Positions 34,067 through 46,430 are shown, numbered from the stretch's first letter. The stretch is DNA of 64,000 bases from Combretum micranthum (GCA_024138025.1 JAMXBD010000639.1:496001-560000); one strand, 5' to 3'. Program-made: numbers and translations. The notes: generated from the letters alone by a model not told the origin.

Positions 34067-35387
34067 TGATGCGTTGGATCTTTAAGTTTTAAATTTATAA
34101 TCTTGTTAATTCTAGACCCACACAAGGCAGTGCACCTATCGTGTAATATAGAAATTAACTCGATATCGTCCTAGGAATCTATGTGCAGCTACTAGTAATA
34201 ACCTTAACTATTATCTAGCTAATCAATTGAGAGATAAATACTAACTTTCTACTAATTCTAATTAAAAGCAAGCCCAAAAACCTTAGATAAAAGATAAGCA
34301 CAATTCCTCAAGATAATCAATTCACAAACAATGCCCTTAGTTTTGGTTAACCCTAGCCTCCTTCATCTTTAAAGATAGATTTAATTGAACGAACTTGATC
34401 TTAAACTATCGGGTTTCTCAAATAGATTAATTACTCTCTTCAAGTTAATTAACCCTAACCCTAATTGCAAAAGTGGGAATTTCTTCCTTCACAATTATCA
34501 AATTAGAATAGCATGAAGATTATGAACCCTAAATAGAAAGTTGGAAAAACCCTATTTTAGGTGGATTACTCAACTTCTTTGCCCATGAGAGATCAAACCC
34601 ATTAATTGAAATCTTCTTTCAAATTAACAAGAATCAAGTTTGTAATAACCTTGGCCTAAAATCATCACAAACAACAATATAAATCATGAAGCAAACTCAA
34701 ATCAAACTTCATTTAATTAATAATCAAGTCAATACATGAAGGCTAGGGTTTCCCAAAACCTAAGGCATACACAACTACTCTTCCACGAAGAGATTAACAA
34801 CAAATAAATACAATGGAAGAAATAGGAAAGTTCATGATGATAAAACCCTTTTACAGAAGTGATTGTTGTGGATCTTCAAGTTGTAGCACGAATTCCTCTT
34901 CAAAAAGCTCTCTAAAGTTCGTTCTAGGGTTTTTGGGTGGTAAGACAAGTGAATGAATTATGTTCTTTTAACTCAGGGCGCTAATATATATATATATATT
35001 AGTATGTACACGACCCCTACACGACCCGTGTACATCAGGGTAGTGTACTCATTAACTTCGCATGCTTTTCCTTTTTTGGCACATGTACACGACCTATTGT
35101 ACGCAATTGGTGTATGTGGGGTCGTGTATCTTGGAACTTCGACTTTTTCTTTGATTTTTCTCCTCCAAGAGTACACTAGTAGTGTAAAATACTAGTGTAT
35201 GTCCAACAACTTCAACACAGGCTCCAAAGCTCTCCAAAATCTTGGCTTCTTTCATTAATAATCCTTTGAAAAGCTAAATTGTTCCATGATTGTCCCCGAA
35301 ACACAAAATTAGTTAAATAAAAATCCTTTTCTTTAATAAATCAATTAAATAGCATATGAAATATGCTCAATAATGCACCAAAAATAA
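34067..35387 (-). repeat. Athila 5' LTR, outer end truncated
   Basis: Aligns with 22612-23968 from TGATGCGTTGG (34067) to AATGCACCAAAAATAA (35387). The left LTR continues another roughly 20 bp (GGGTCTTAGGATATTTATCA), absent here, so the 5' terminus of the element and its target duplication were lost in a small deletion at the junction with the gypsy RT. Confidence 0.88.
34984..35200 (-). promoter_or_regulatory. TATA region and GTACAC motif cluster of the Athila 5' LTR
   Basis: The TA tract at 34984-35001 is preceded on the minus strand by the same GTACAC/GTGTAC cluster as in the 3' LTR: GTACACGACCCCTACACGAC at 35006-35025 and further sites up to about 35197. This copy would drive genomic RNA. 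Confidence 0.6.
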
Positions 35388-36030
35388 ATATTCATCTTAA
35401 AGATGAATCACAACCAGTAAATGTTCGTCCTTATCGTTATCCACATTTCCAAAAAGCTGAGATTGAAAAATTAATGGAAGAAATGTTGGACTCCGGTGTT
35501 ATTTAACCTAGCACAAATCCATTTTCATCTCAAGTTCTCCTTGTTAAGAAGAAGGATGGTTGTTAGAGATTTTGTGTAGATTATAGAGCTCTTAATCAAG
35601 TAATTGTCATGGATAAGTTTCCAATCCCAACGATAGATGAGCTCTTAGATGAACTTTGGGGCCCATAATTTTTTCAAAGCTAAACTTAAAGGCATGGTAC
35701 CATCATAAGGATGTTTCCTTTTGACATACATAAGCTTTCAGAACACATGAGGGTCACTATGAGTTTCTAGTGATGTGCTTCGGATTATCAAATGCTCCAT
35801 CTACGTTTTAGGTAATCATGAATCAAATCTTTCATAAGATTTTACGAAAGTTTATGATTGTTTTCTTTTTATGATATTTTGGTGTACAATATATATTTAG
35901 AGGAACGTTTGAGTATTTGATAGTAGTTTTGCAATATTTAAAAGACCATGAGTTTTATGTCTCAAGTGAAGGTGTAAAACTGATGAAACGAAAGTTGAAG
36001 CAATTAAGAATTGGCGAGTACCTCTTAACA
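35388..36030 (+). pseudogene. gypsy reverse transcriptase
   Basis: After the Athila LTR the host polyprotein resumes with IHLKDESQPVNVRPYRYPHF, then EEMLDSGVI, NPFSSQVLLVKKKDG and [12 protein letters not shown] (35390-35640). The catalytic loop near 35867-35890 reads FYDILVY instead of the usual F-x-DDILVYS, so one of the two essential Asp residues is gone. Several stops (after SGVI, KKDGC) and frameshifts are present. Confidence 0.85.
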
Positions 36031-36590
36031 TCAAACAATTGAGAGGATTCCTGGGTTTGACGAGTTACTATAGACCTTTTGTAAAAGGTTATGCTACTAT
36101 TGCTTCACCACTTACAAATTTGCTACGGAAAGATGCATTTGTATGGACAACCAAGGCTCAGCAAGCTTTTGAATTTTTAAAATTAACTTTAATGACAACA
36201 CAAATATTGGCACTTCTTAATTTTCAACAGGACTTCATTATTGAAACAGATGCTTCAGGAGTCAGAGTTGGGGCAGTGTTACATCAAGGTACTCAACCCA
36301 TTGCTTTTTTCAACAAAAAGTTAAGTTTGAAATTGCAGAAAGCAGGAGCATATGTTTAGGAATTACTGGCCATAGTTGAAAGTAAAAAAATGGAGACACT
36401 ATTTACTAGGACATCATTTTATTACACATAGGTCAAAAGAGCCTTAAAGAGATTTTATCCCAAAAATGGAAACAATAATTGTTCCATCATTTTTGATTTC
36501 ATTACTGAACTGAAGTTTTTTTTTTCCTTAGAATGACATTATTTGTAAGGAACTATGGCAAAATTGTGCAGACGAAAAATAGATTAAGTG
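36031..36590 (+). pseudogene. gypsy RT thumb and RNase H
   Basis: The open frame 36039-36359 reads LRGFLGLTSYYRPFVKGYAT, LLRKDAFVWTTKAQQAFEFL, then RNase H start FIIETDASGVRVGAVLHQG and PIAFFNKKLS. ETDAS carries the first RNase H Asp. A stop stands at 36357 in place of the usual Glu of YExELLA. Beyond it only ELLAIVESKK is readable. Confidence 0.87.
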
Positions 36591-37570
36591 GCCTTTAAAG
36601 GAGGAGGATTATCTACTATATTTAGGGAGTCGCTTATTTTTACCTGCTTATGTCATTTGATCCCCACATTGATTTCCCACTTTGATAATTCTTCTATTGG
36701 AGGTCATACTGGCATTTTCAAAACATTCAAGAGACTTAGTTCCTCTTTTGTTTTTTGGGAAGGTATCCGGTCTAATGTAGTAAATTTGTGAAGAAGTGTA
36801 GTGTGTGTGTCAACAAAGTAAATATTTGAACACATCCCAATTGGACTTCTTCAACCATTAAATTTATATCAAAAAGTCGTTGAGGAGGTTACTATGGATT
36901 TCATCATAAGATTACCCATGACAAAAGGGTATTCAGTGATGTTAGTGGTGGTTGATCAATTGACTAAATTTTCACATTTTTGCTATCTTTCAGCCAATTA
37001 TATAGTGGCTAAAGTTGCGGATTTGTTTGTTGATATAGTAGTAAAGCTACATGGAATTCTTGCCAGAATTATTTCCGATAAGGATAAAGTTTCTATTAGC
37101 AAATTTTGGTGTGAGCTTTTTGCTCTAAGTTGTACAAAGTTGAAAATGAGCACTGCATACCATCCACAAACGGATGGTCAATCAGAAGTGGCTAATAGGT
37201 GTCTCCAACAATATTTGAGGGCTTACGTAATGGATTACCCGACTCGTTGGCCTAAGTTTTTACCATGGGTAGAACATTATTTTAATACCAGTTTTCATAT
37301 CGGTGCACAAATGACACTGTTTTAAGCCCTTTATGGGAGAGAACCTCCTAAGGTGATTATATTTCAGGTACTAGTGTATTGGAAGCAGTAGATACAGAGT
37401 TGAAATCCAGGGATGATGTTCTAAAGGAGGTGCGAGCCAAGTTGTCTCAAGCTCAGTTACATATGAAAAATCTTGCTGACCAGAACAGATCAGAAAAGAA
37501 TTTTCAAGTGGGTGATTTTGTTTACATCAAGCTATAGCCATATCGAGTTTTAAGTTGTCAAGGAGGAGAA
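36591..37570 (+). pseudogene. gypsy integrase
   Basis: The zinc finger side shows HFDNSSIGGHTGIFKTFKRL (36685-36740). The core begins VTMDFIIRLPMTKG (36890-36930). The second Asp is in IISDKDKVSISKFW and the third residue, Glu, is in YHPQTDGQSEVANRC, so the D-D-E triad is complete in the open frame 36894-37325. A stop follows at 37323. The C-terminal part is readable as LYGREPPKVI and QSEKNFQVGDFV but is shifted and stopped. Integrase homology ends near 37560. Confidence 0.88.
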
Positions 37571-38880
37571 AGGAATTTATACTAATACCGATAATCCTAT
37601 ATTCCACAACATACAATACAAAAAAGACTTAAGCTATAAACAACAGATACGTGTCTTAGTGACTCAACAATTTAGATAATATCAACAACGAAACTGTTTA
37701 GGCTACACAGACAATAAGATTTCATGAGAAAGTAGTAATATCATATTTCATTGTTAGAAAATAGTAGTTAACCAACTAAAATTGCTCTAAGATGGTGCCT
37801 AGTTAGTTATAATATAAATTATAATTTTAATTGCCCTGATTACTGGTTATCTTTTTCTTGAAAAGTTCAAAGCCTAATAAATGTTGTATATAGGAAAATA
37901 TCACGAGTGCACTTTTTAGCAAAATGATTTGTACATATAATATACGTCATATCTATAATAATAAGAAAATAATTTTTAATTAGTAATACAAATATTGATT
38001 CAAATAAGTTAAAATTAACCCAAATATTATGTTTCTATGTCAGTCTCAAATTTTATATGTGAAAAATAGTTTTAGTATATGCTGGCTTTCAATTTTCATA
38101 AAGCATAATTCACCAACCACAATAAACTTTTCCGGTATAGCCTTTGTAATGCAAGTTTAATTAGACTGAAATCGACGTCTGAAATTGGATTCAAATCACA
38201 TTCACGAAAAAGAGGGGGAGAAAAAAGAAGAAGAAATGGTTTATAATGATGAAAGTGAGGTGAAATTGACAAAATTTAGAGCAATAAAAGGAAAGAAAGG
38301 ATTTTCATGAGTGTGGATATAAGAAAAAGGACAGAACTAAGGAAAAGAACACGGGGATGCACGTTACCTGTTTTTCTTATGATACGTGATTGATTACACA
38401 CTTACACACACACGTCGTCCGACACGCACCCCCATACTGTTTGACAAACCCTCTCATATCTTTTGCTTTTTTGAAAAAACTCTGAGAATTGGAGTCCCCA
38501 TGTATATTGGGTTGCTTCTTATTCTTTCGTATCTCAGAAGGCAAAAGATGTGCTGCAGATGTTATGTCACATTACAAAACCCAGCTAAGTCCCACCATCA
38601 CTGTGAACTACTGGGTGCACCTTTTTTTAGGTACTCTATTTCTATTTCTTCGTTTAGTTGTAAGATAATTATTTCTTACTTATTAGTATCGAATCCTTTC
38701 AACATTATTTTGATAAAATTAAAAAAAAGTTATCAATAAAATGTAAATACTGTTTTCAAATTCTTACGATATGTATATTAAATATATTTCAAATTTGTTT
38801 ATTAAAAAAAAAAAAGCAACGGTTTTAAAATTTTTTTGACAAAAGGACTTTCTACATCATTCATTTTTTTTACTCTTCAA
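37571..38880. other. unassigned intergenic sequence
   Basis: A 117-codon plus-strand ORF (38386-38739) has several Cys residues in its middle but no motif I recognise, and its C-terminal part is low complexity. The stretch 38190-38640 is less A/T-rich than its surroundings and could be an old promoter or leader. No repeat structure seen. Confidence 0.4.
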
Positions 38881-38903
38881 CCTTTAAACCACATCACTAC
38901 TAG

Positions 38904-39700
38904 TATAAATAACGAGAGCACCAGAACATGTCTCCTCAGATAAATAACATGACATGATATGATTAGGGTATCCTGCTTGTTACATAAACTCCGGCCTCTT
39001 GCCTACTTCCATCATTTCACAACATTCCTCCAGCATGGTAAATTCCAAAAGAGTAAATTTATCTTTCTTTCCTAGTCTCCCATGTCCATGTCTGTCTCTT
39101 GTCCATCATCAGTTTTATGGTATTTTGATGCGACAATGGCAAAAAACTCCAAACTTAACCAAACACGGAAGATCAGATGTCAAGTTGTTCGTTATAGTTG
39201 ATGAAGACCCCGGTTGCGGATTGACGCTATCCTACCTGAGCTAATTTATATATATATATATATATATATCTTATTTAGTATTTTATTTTTTCTTGACCTT
39301 GCAAGACTTTTTTTTTTTATTTAGTTTATTTATCTTTATTAATCTATCTTTTTATTTTATTTCTTTTATTTCATTTTTATCAAATCTGTCACGTTATTTT
39401 ACCTTATCTATTCCTCCTGAGCTTGTTTGATTGAAGCGAATATAAAGAGTATTATGAGAAGCTTTGGCTTTCTACCCGGCGGAGATGAGGCTTTGCAAGT
39501 ATAGTGGATGATGCAAGATTAGTGGGTTTTGTAAGGGTAAAACATCAGCAAGAGGCTACTCATATCTTCTTGTAATGTGTTTAGTTTAGGGTTGTTATGT
39601 TGTACTGCAATAGCATGGTAATTTCGTTGTTTAGTAAAATATTTATAATTTAATCTAGTTGGTGCTTTTATGTTGAAATATTTCGTTATATATTCCTTCC
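38904..39700 (+). other. candidate small host gene (weak)
   Basis: TATAAATAA at 38904-38912 is a good plant TATA box. Downstream lies an 81-codon ORF (38999-39244) whose second Met at 39035 opens MVNSKRVNLSFFPSLPCPCL, a basic then hydrophobic start loosely like a signal peptide. A second short open stretch near 39435-39504 (reading NIKSIMRSFGFLPGGDE in one frame) follows a TTGATTGAAG acceptor-like site. The T-rich sequence at 39540-39700 resembles a plant 3' UTR. No family is recognised, the exon structure is a guess, and this may be chance. Confidence 0.22.
39245..39275. repeat. (TA)n microsatellite
   Basis: Alternating TA within TTTATATATATATATATAT. A second TA tract lies at 39725-39751. 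Confidence 0.9.
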
Positions 39701-39751
39701 CATCCATGGAAAAGAGCGATAACTATATATATATATATATATATATATTCA

Positions 39752-41764
39752 ATAAAAAAAAATTGATTAATTGCTATTATTGAATCGGATGGTGCTACAT
39801 ATCAAAATCTTTCCATAAAAAATTCGGGATAAAATTCACTTCGACATTGTTTCTATTTTGTCATATGTCTACTTTAACAATGTAATTTTATTTACTAATT
39901 TAATTTCTTTTTCGCAATGTTAACGAGAAGAGTTTTAACATTGTTACTAGCGCAAAGACGGAAGGAATACACATAACGTGAACATAAAATGAGAGTATAT
40001 GTAGTTATCGCAACCTGGGGATGTTTTCTTTATTTGTCATATAAGAACAAATTAATCCTAACTCAAAAAGACATTACACTACTAGCTGAAAATGGGTCCG
40101 TGTACTTGAACAAGTTTCTAAAGTTTCGAACAATCCAAGCCCTCGAGACAATGGCAAGACATAGTTTGGGGCCATTGTGTCGGACCGTTGTCGTCTCGGC
40201 TCACTTCGAAGTTATCCATAGAGAGCCAATAACAATAATGAGTATTAGTTAGCTAAACAAGTCAAAGATGGGGGAGCATGTACCGTGTACGTTCGGTTTC
40301 ATAAAGTTCCCACCCCAATTTCCTTAAATTTAGCCCGCGACGAGGAAGAAAAGGGAATTTACATCTGATTTATTTATTTATTTAGAAATGTTTGAATTAT
40401 CTGACTTTTATCTTTATTGTATTTGTATTATTAAGTTATTTATATTATATTTGTTTGGGTAGTTTATAAATAAAGTTATTAGTTTTGTTATCAATATCTA
40501 TTTAAAAATAATATATGATGCAAAATGATGATGAAACAAACTAACCCGGTTCTTAGCAGCAGGGAAATCGAAATAAAAAACTATAAAAACGAATGGAAAC
40601 CAATGGAAACATGATATTCAGGTATTAGAAGGGATGTAGAAAATGGTAGGGATTGGTGAAAACTTCTGTATTTAATTCCATGAAGTTTCTTTCGATTCTT
40701 GGAGTGAAATGGTGAAAATGGCAAGAAATGAAATAAATTTACCAAAGTACTATAGTTAAAATGACAAAATAAGAGATGTTTTAGTCTACTAAATATTTTT
40801 TCTCAATTTTTTATCATCCTAACTAAATAATATAAAAAAAGATTTTGCTATCTTATTTTATTTATTTCTATTTCCCTCTTATGAATCTAAATAAAAAAAA
40901 GAAAATAATATTTTTAATTTTTTAATTTTTCACACTTGGCCTTTCCACTATTTCCAGCCATTTCTGTACCGGTTAGAATTGTCAAACACAGTCTAATTTA
41001 GAATCTCGGCAGAGTCATCTTTTGGCTGCGGCCCCACATCCTTGACTGTTTCATCTTTATACAATGAAAGGAGAAAGGAATATGATAAAATTTTAATTCT
41101 GGTCTTATGAAAAATGAACAAAAGATCATTCACAGGTCTATACTTTCAGGGTTTTGATTCTACTGTCTTCATCACCATCTTGCAATAGATGTGCAAGTCC
41201 ATTACGATGATGTTTCTCTTTCCTATTCCATCTGCCTCCATCTTCACCGCCATTATAATGAAAAAGTTACAAGCCATGAAATAAACGTTTGAAATTGAGT
41301 TCAAATAAAAATTAAATTTTCAAGTAACTAAAATGATTAAAAATAGAGAATCAACATTATGCTATATGGTTTAAGTATGGGAATCCTCATTATTGTGCAA
41401 ACTTGTGATATCAATTCAATTTAGTGGTGTTATAATGGTTTTGTGATGGAATCTCTTTATTTAAAGTTTCAACCATATAATAAAAATATTGATCCTCTGC
41501 TTAACGGCTGATTCTAAACATCGATCCTATTATTTGTAAATTTCTCCTTCAAAAACTTCTATATCTTTGGCCACTTCCGGCTCCACCAAGGAAAACAATG
41601 TATTATGTTTGATTTATTAGCATATTGATGACATGCCATTGTTAAGATTTAGATTATTTGTCAAAAAATAAATACTAATAAGAAATATATTTTTTTACTC
41701 CTAAATATATCAGATATAGTAGATATAGATAAGATACGAATATAGATAAAAACCTAAAAAGATT
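39752..41764. other. intergenic sequence
   Basis: An 87-codon plus-strand ORF (39989-40252) includes a slightly GC-richer segment at 40120-40220 but no recognisable domain. Otherwise AT-rich and unstructured. Confidence 0.4.
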
Positions 41765-44650
41765 TTTATCACACCCCACAAGGTACCCTACTAGTATTGA
41801 TGCCAACCAAGGCCTTTAAAAAATTTTTCCGTAGGCATCAAACTATTAAGACACTCTGTGGTATAAACATTTTAAAAACAAGATTTCAAGATTATAAAGA
41901 TAAAAAATTTTGTATACATAAAAGTTTTTTACGACGAAACTAGCAAAAAATGTCCATACAACCCATAGACCATATATAACATTACATCTCAAAAGATCAA
42001 TATAAGATACTATACAAGGAAGCTGTCTTCACATTCACCTGAGCCCAGGACTCTCCCCTTGAAGCCTACTACGTCACCTATCCTCACACTTGGATCCACT
42101 CTAGAGATCCTGAAAATCATATAAAATCTGTAGGAGTGTGAACACACCAAGCTCGGTGAGATAACAGAATTCAAACTACAATTCAAACAATATCAACTAA
42201 GTTATAATTACAATCTTATGCAATGCCACACTCAAACATATGGAATGCACAGTTTAGATGACTATAATCCAAACGAATGGCGATTTACGCTCTCCTTAGG
42301 GATTGAAGGGACCAGCTAAGTATCCCATGTCCAAAAGAAACTAAGAATTAAGGAAAGGGATAACTTCTCATCTCGTTCCACATATACATAAATATTTATT
42401 ATAAATATAACCTTAAACTGCTTTTTAGATAGAGTTAAGAAGGGAGGATTTCTTTCAAAATTCTTTTGTTACACACACACACACACACACACACATATGT
42501 ATGTGTGTGTGTGTGCATTACCACATAACCACCACTTCACCTTAGAACCATCAGAATCCCCCTAAGTGTTAACATCATAAAGCCGATCCTAACACTAGCG
42601 ATGTCCTTCAATGCTTGCATAGTTCCCATAGGATCGAGCAACTCTACGATAACCCCACTCGACCTCTCCCGTTAGTCAAGACATCATCGCAAAATCGGAA
42701 TATTAACACGTAACATGGGTATGATGTGAATGTAGCATGCTATCGTATAATACATGTCCAATTATCAATTATGGATCAAATAAACTTAAGTTAATTTATT
42801 AGTGGCCAGGCAATGTTCAGACAATCATCATGATCTTATTACGCATCAATAACAAGAAAATCGTTATCACTTCAAAGGTTAAGGCTTAGCACATATCCAT
42901 ACACCATACAATAGATACTTTCCTTAACCCCATACATGGTTGATTTAGTCATATTAAAGATGGGTGCAACTACATTACAAGCACAACAACGTGATAAGAA
43001 TTTAGGTCACTTACCTTTACATCTTGTTCAAAGATCGTAATAGTCTTCAGGAAAATCAAGGTCTTGATCGAAAGCTCCTATAGAACAACAAGTACTTATC
43101 ACCAACATATAACAGAGAAGATAAAACTCTTATTAAAGCTTAAGGCATTCTAAATTCTCGTTATAAACTTCTTAACTTAAGCTTAGGACTATCGTGTTCA
43201 ACTAAGATTGGGTCAGGGTCACATAGCTACCTAAAACTAAGCTTGTCCTATAACAACAAAGGGTCGAGGGTCGCTTAGGAAAGAGTCGCGGGGTACTTGG
43301 ATGTAAGAAAACATGTCTTTTATTAATAAATTTGAGGGCCGAGGATTGATAAAAACATGTATTTTTCGCGTTGAAGGCTTAACCTTGGGGCTCGATTAAA
43401 GCACTACTTCAAGGCTTCATTTTAACTTTGGCCTCGATTAGCTTTAGTAACTGTCGCGGGTCACATTGAAGGTTCGATAGTAGGCCGCGATGGTTAATAA
43501 GTATCTTTGCTTGAATATTTTTAAGGTGTGACAAGATTTAAGTCTATCTATGGCAAGTCGAGGGCTCAACTTTTGACCGCAATAGATACTATTCGCAAGA
43601 ACTTTACCCCTTGACACTTATACTAAGCTTAACTTTGACCTACACGAGGGCAACATAAGGCTCGATATTAACAACTATTAGAGCCACACTAAGGGGAAAA
43701 CTTACTCCTCGATGATGACAACAACAACTATATACTAACTAACTTCTAAGCAACTCTGCCTCATCACAATTATTCTAGATCATATTTTATCATCAAAATA
43801 TACATAAAAAAATTCTAAGAAAAAAGTTTCCAACCATATACTAATCCAACTGGGGACTTATCATCTAAAACTTATATCTAGATCATCAACAAATTTAGAG
43901 GCCAGTCTATTCTCGTTTTATTACATGTTTTTTCATTCTTTATTTTAGATAAAACTCTTAAAACATTTGTTTCGACTCATAATACAGATTTATTAAAACT
44001 CCAAACCTCAACAAGCTCACAAAGGAAACTTTTTACACTTCTTATAAAAACAAGTTATAGATGACTTGTTTTCAAACATATATGAAAGGTAGTCCATTTT
44101 AAACTTAAATAACTTCTCAAAAAATGTTCTTATTTATTTATGACATTTCTTAGTAGATTAGATTCGTTTTTCATCTTTTTAAAATGTGCTTTCTACTAAA
44201 ACAATGTCATTTTTACTGTAAAAGAGGAAACGTGTACATGCATGCGTGTATTTCAGCGAAAATACTTCTCATACTTTGAAAACAAGGTAAAACAAAGATA
44301 TTTCCTGTAACTTGTTGAAAACAGAGAAAAATGAAGTTACCTAATGCGTTTCTCAAGATCACTCCATTGATTCTTTTCAAAACACAGGTGTTGAGACTTG
44401 TAAACATAATCTTTTGGTTTTTTAGGCTACAAAGTGAAGATTTGGGAATAATAGATTTTTGGGGCAAAATAGAGTGTTTCTAGAGAAGTCTATATTATGA
44501 AAATAGCATGATTATTTTCTGAGAACAACAACTTTCATTTGGTGTAAACTTTCAAATCACTATTTAGCTTTCTTTTTATGAGAATGAAAATAAGTATTGT
44601 TTAATGAGAGTTTTCATTTCAACATTTAATGCAATAAGTTCTATTTAAGA
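41765..44650 (-). mobile_element. LTR-like block, family C (minus strand)
   Basis: The left edge reads TATCACACCCCACAAGGTACC, the inverted form of the GGGGTGTGA-type LTR 3' terminus also seen in family A (TGTCACGCCCC). Region by region it parallels family A: a block ending with GTGTGAACACACCAAGCTCGG (42136), a block around TTAGGTCACTTACCTTTACA (43002), G/C-richer repeats around GGGTCGAGGGTCGC (43260-43700), and on the minus strand a leader with AG/GTAACTTC near 44340. No protein domains. The minus-strand ORF 44213-44467 lies in the leader and is unlikely to be a gene. The right end is approximate. Confidence 0.45.
42471..42514. repeat. (AC)n-(TG)n palindromic microsatellite
   Basis: (AC)n is followed by ATATGTATG and (TG)n, so the stretch can form a hairpin. 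Confidence 0.95.
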
Positions 44651-45229
44651 GAAAAGGGCAGTAAGTCCATACTTTAGTACTTATTGTGGTCGGCTTGTAT
44701 TAAATAGTGGTGCTTTTAGAAAAGATTAAAATATAAAAAATGGAACTTTAAAATCTTTAATGCATATAAGACAAGTCAGACTTTAATACCTTTATTAAAT
44801 AGAAATTAATTAATGAAAGCCACAACTTTTGATGTAAGAAAGATGACACATTTAATTATCAAGAAATTATTGATTAATATATTGCCAAAATTTTTCATTA
44901 TTTCAAAATACTCAATTAGTTTTTGGATTCTTTTTAAATTACTACTATTATTTATATAAAATCGACCTATGGCAAAACCTTGAGGATGACAGTTTTGAAT
45001 TAGATTTTACTATAAATTGTTGGAAATTATCATATTAATCAAATTTAACAACCGAAAGAATAAATTAATGATAAAAGATACAACGAACAAATAAATATTT
45101 CCCTATAATTAAAAAAGAAAATAAAAATTAAGAAAATCAAACCTATGATCATATAGTTAAGACAACTCTCTACTCACAACGACCCAATAACTCTTTATAC
45201 ACTACATTTATCATGCTAAAATATTTGTA
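44651..45229. other. AT-rich intergenic sequence
   Basis: Nothing recognisable. Confidence 0.4.
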
Positions 45230-45973
45230 AAGTCATAATTAAGGAATAAGGAGACGAGAAATGATGAGTGTAATATCAAGTTGTTAATTTGCAATAACAG
45301 CTCTGGTCATCGCTTCAAATCTACTTGAGCATATGTATGTATGGGCTTCTCTTCAAATCTTTCCATTGGACACAAGATGGGCTTCATTAAGTGCATTTAT
45401 AGAATAGTAACAACTAGTTTTTGTACCTACCAAATGGATGCCATGATTCTCCAACTTGATGTTAAAGACAAAAACTTATAACTTTTGGATGCAATAGTGC
45501 TAGAGTCTTAGCCCACCTACTATTGCTATTGTCAAGTCAAGCCTACCCAACACACTTAACACTCTTAGCCTTAATTTTGCCTCTCAAAAAATGATCATAT
45601 TTGCCTCTCCTATGTTTAAGGACCAAAAACCTTAGCTCCTCTCATCTTTGTTTTCCCTACTCAGATCTATGCTACCCTAATGTGTGTTTGATTATTACAA
45701 AATATTGCTTTGGCTATTTTAAGTTACCAAACTCTTGTCTACAAGAGACTCCATATGTGAAGAATTTCTTGAAGATAGATTTTTCCTTTCTTTCACTTTT
45801 ATTTATATTAGATCTTGTGAGATCTATTATTATAGTTGTTTGTGCTATTACATTCTATTATGTATTTTGTTATCCTACTACTAGTAATTACAATATATAA
45901 CAAAATCTCCATTGAATGTAAACTTATAACCATCTAGGTTACTTTTTGTTTCTTTTGTGTTTGAGCCATAACA
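45230..45973 (-). repeat. 3' LTR of a gypsy element (left end approximate)
   Basis: The minus strand starts TGTTATGGCTC at 45973, directly after a PPT-like AAGAGGTAGGAAATT (45974-45988). A TATA-like TATAAATAAAA lies on the minus strand near 45798-45807. The left boundary is a guess because the other LTR is missing. The plus-strand 99-codon ORF here (45601-45900) is a chance frame. Confidence 0.55.
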
Positions 45974-46430
45974 AATTTCCTACCTCTTCGACACAACCTT
46001 GTCCTCAAGGTCAAAATAGATTTCTAAAATATGTTATGTGGAACAAAGAACTAGAGACACTTCCTTGTTATAACTTTCGAGTAATAGCTACTGTCTAATA
46101 GTTAGTATAAGGATTGAGACACGAAATTTACAAGGTATTTGAACCTTTGTAGGTAACTCCAATGCAAAAACAATATGTCTAATTTCTATATGCAGTATGT
46201 TCGGTTCATAAAAATGTTTGGCTACTGTAGAAAATGTACCCGATGATCTAATAAGTTATAAACACAATATATGCAAGGTTAAAGTAAAAATCAGTCCTAT
46301 GCTTATCTACTAAAATCTTCTTTGTAACATAGGTTTTCAACAACTTAGCCTTCAATTGAAACCACTTTATCTTGACTGTCAGTAGTAGGGTATATAAAAT
46401 TTGTAATGCTTTTAGTTTGTTTGATGCTAA
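45974..46430 (-). pseudogene. gypsy polyprotein C-terminus
   Basis: Just before the PPT the minus strand encodes DLEDKVVSKR, a typical ending of plant gypsy polyproteins (…LEDK…). Upstream, around 46150-46200, IVFALELPTKVQIPCKF matches the LELP...IHPVFHVS segment of the integrase C-terminus. Stops and shifts lie in between. The rest of the element is absent, cut off near 46430-46735 where a different element begins. Confidence 0.6.

Larger units (their letters stand above)
22612..35387 (-). mobile_element. Athila-type LTR retrotransposon, nearly full length, minus strand
   Basis: Both LTRs are present (22612-23968 and 34067-35387) and differ by only a few percent in the first 110 bases compared by eye. 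Between them, on the minus strand, lie an Asp-tRNA-type PBS, gag, protease, RT, RNase H, integrase, a non-coding stretch with a tandem array, an Athila env-like ORF with an acidic tail, and a PPT. The order and the gag, protease and env-like motifs are those of the Athila lineage of Ty3/gypsy. Stops and frameshifts in gag, PR, RT and env-like regions show it is no longer autonomous. It inserted head-to-tail opposite to its gypsy host. The outer end of the right LTR lacks about 20 bp. Confidence 0.92.
20855..37570 (+). mobile_element. degenerate Ty3/gypsy retrotransposon, split by an Athila insertion
   Basis: The plus-strand order gag (20900-21870), protease (22060-22611), RT (35388-35900), RNase H (36030-36400), integrase (36590-37560) is the Ty3/gypsy order. 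The Athila element 22612-35387 separates the protease region from RT. The reading context continues across it: DGQHD before the insertion, IHLKDESQPVNVRPYRYP after it, as in uninterrupted gypsy polyproteins. TATCATTGGGTGCTTTCATT near 20877 precedes gag where a primer binding region is expected. LTRs could not be matched on the two sides, so the element is truncated or its LTRs are too diverged to see. Many stops and frameshifts are present. Confidence 0.85.

Noticed and set aside
38386..38739. 117-codon Cys-containing ORF as a gene
   Set aside because: Cys residues are clustered without a known spacing pattern, and the C-terminal third is low complexity.
39989..40252. 87-codon plus-strand ORF as a gene
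   Set aside because: No motif, no clear promoter, and only a short part has coding-like composition.
45601..45900. 99-codon hydrophobic plus-strand ORF as a membrane protein gene
   Set aside because: It lies antisense in a gypsy LTR; the hydrophobicity follows from T-rich sequence.
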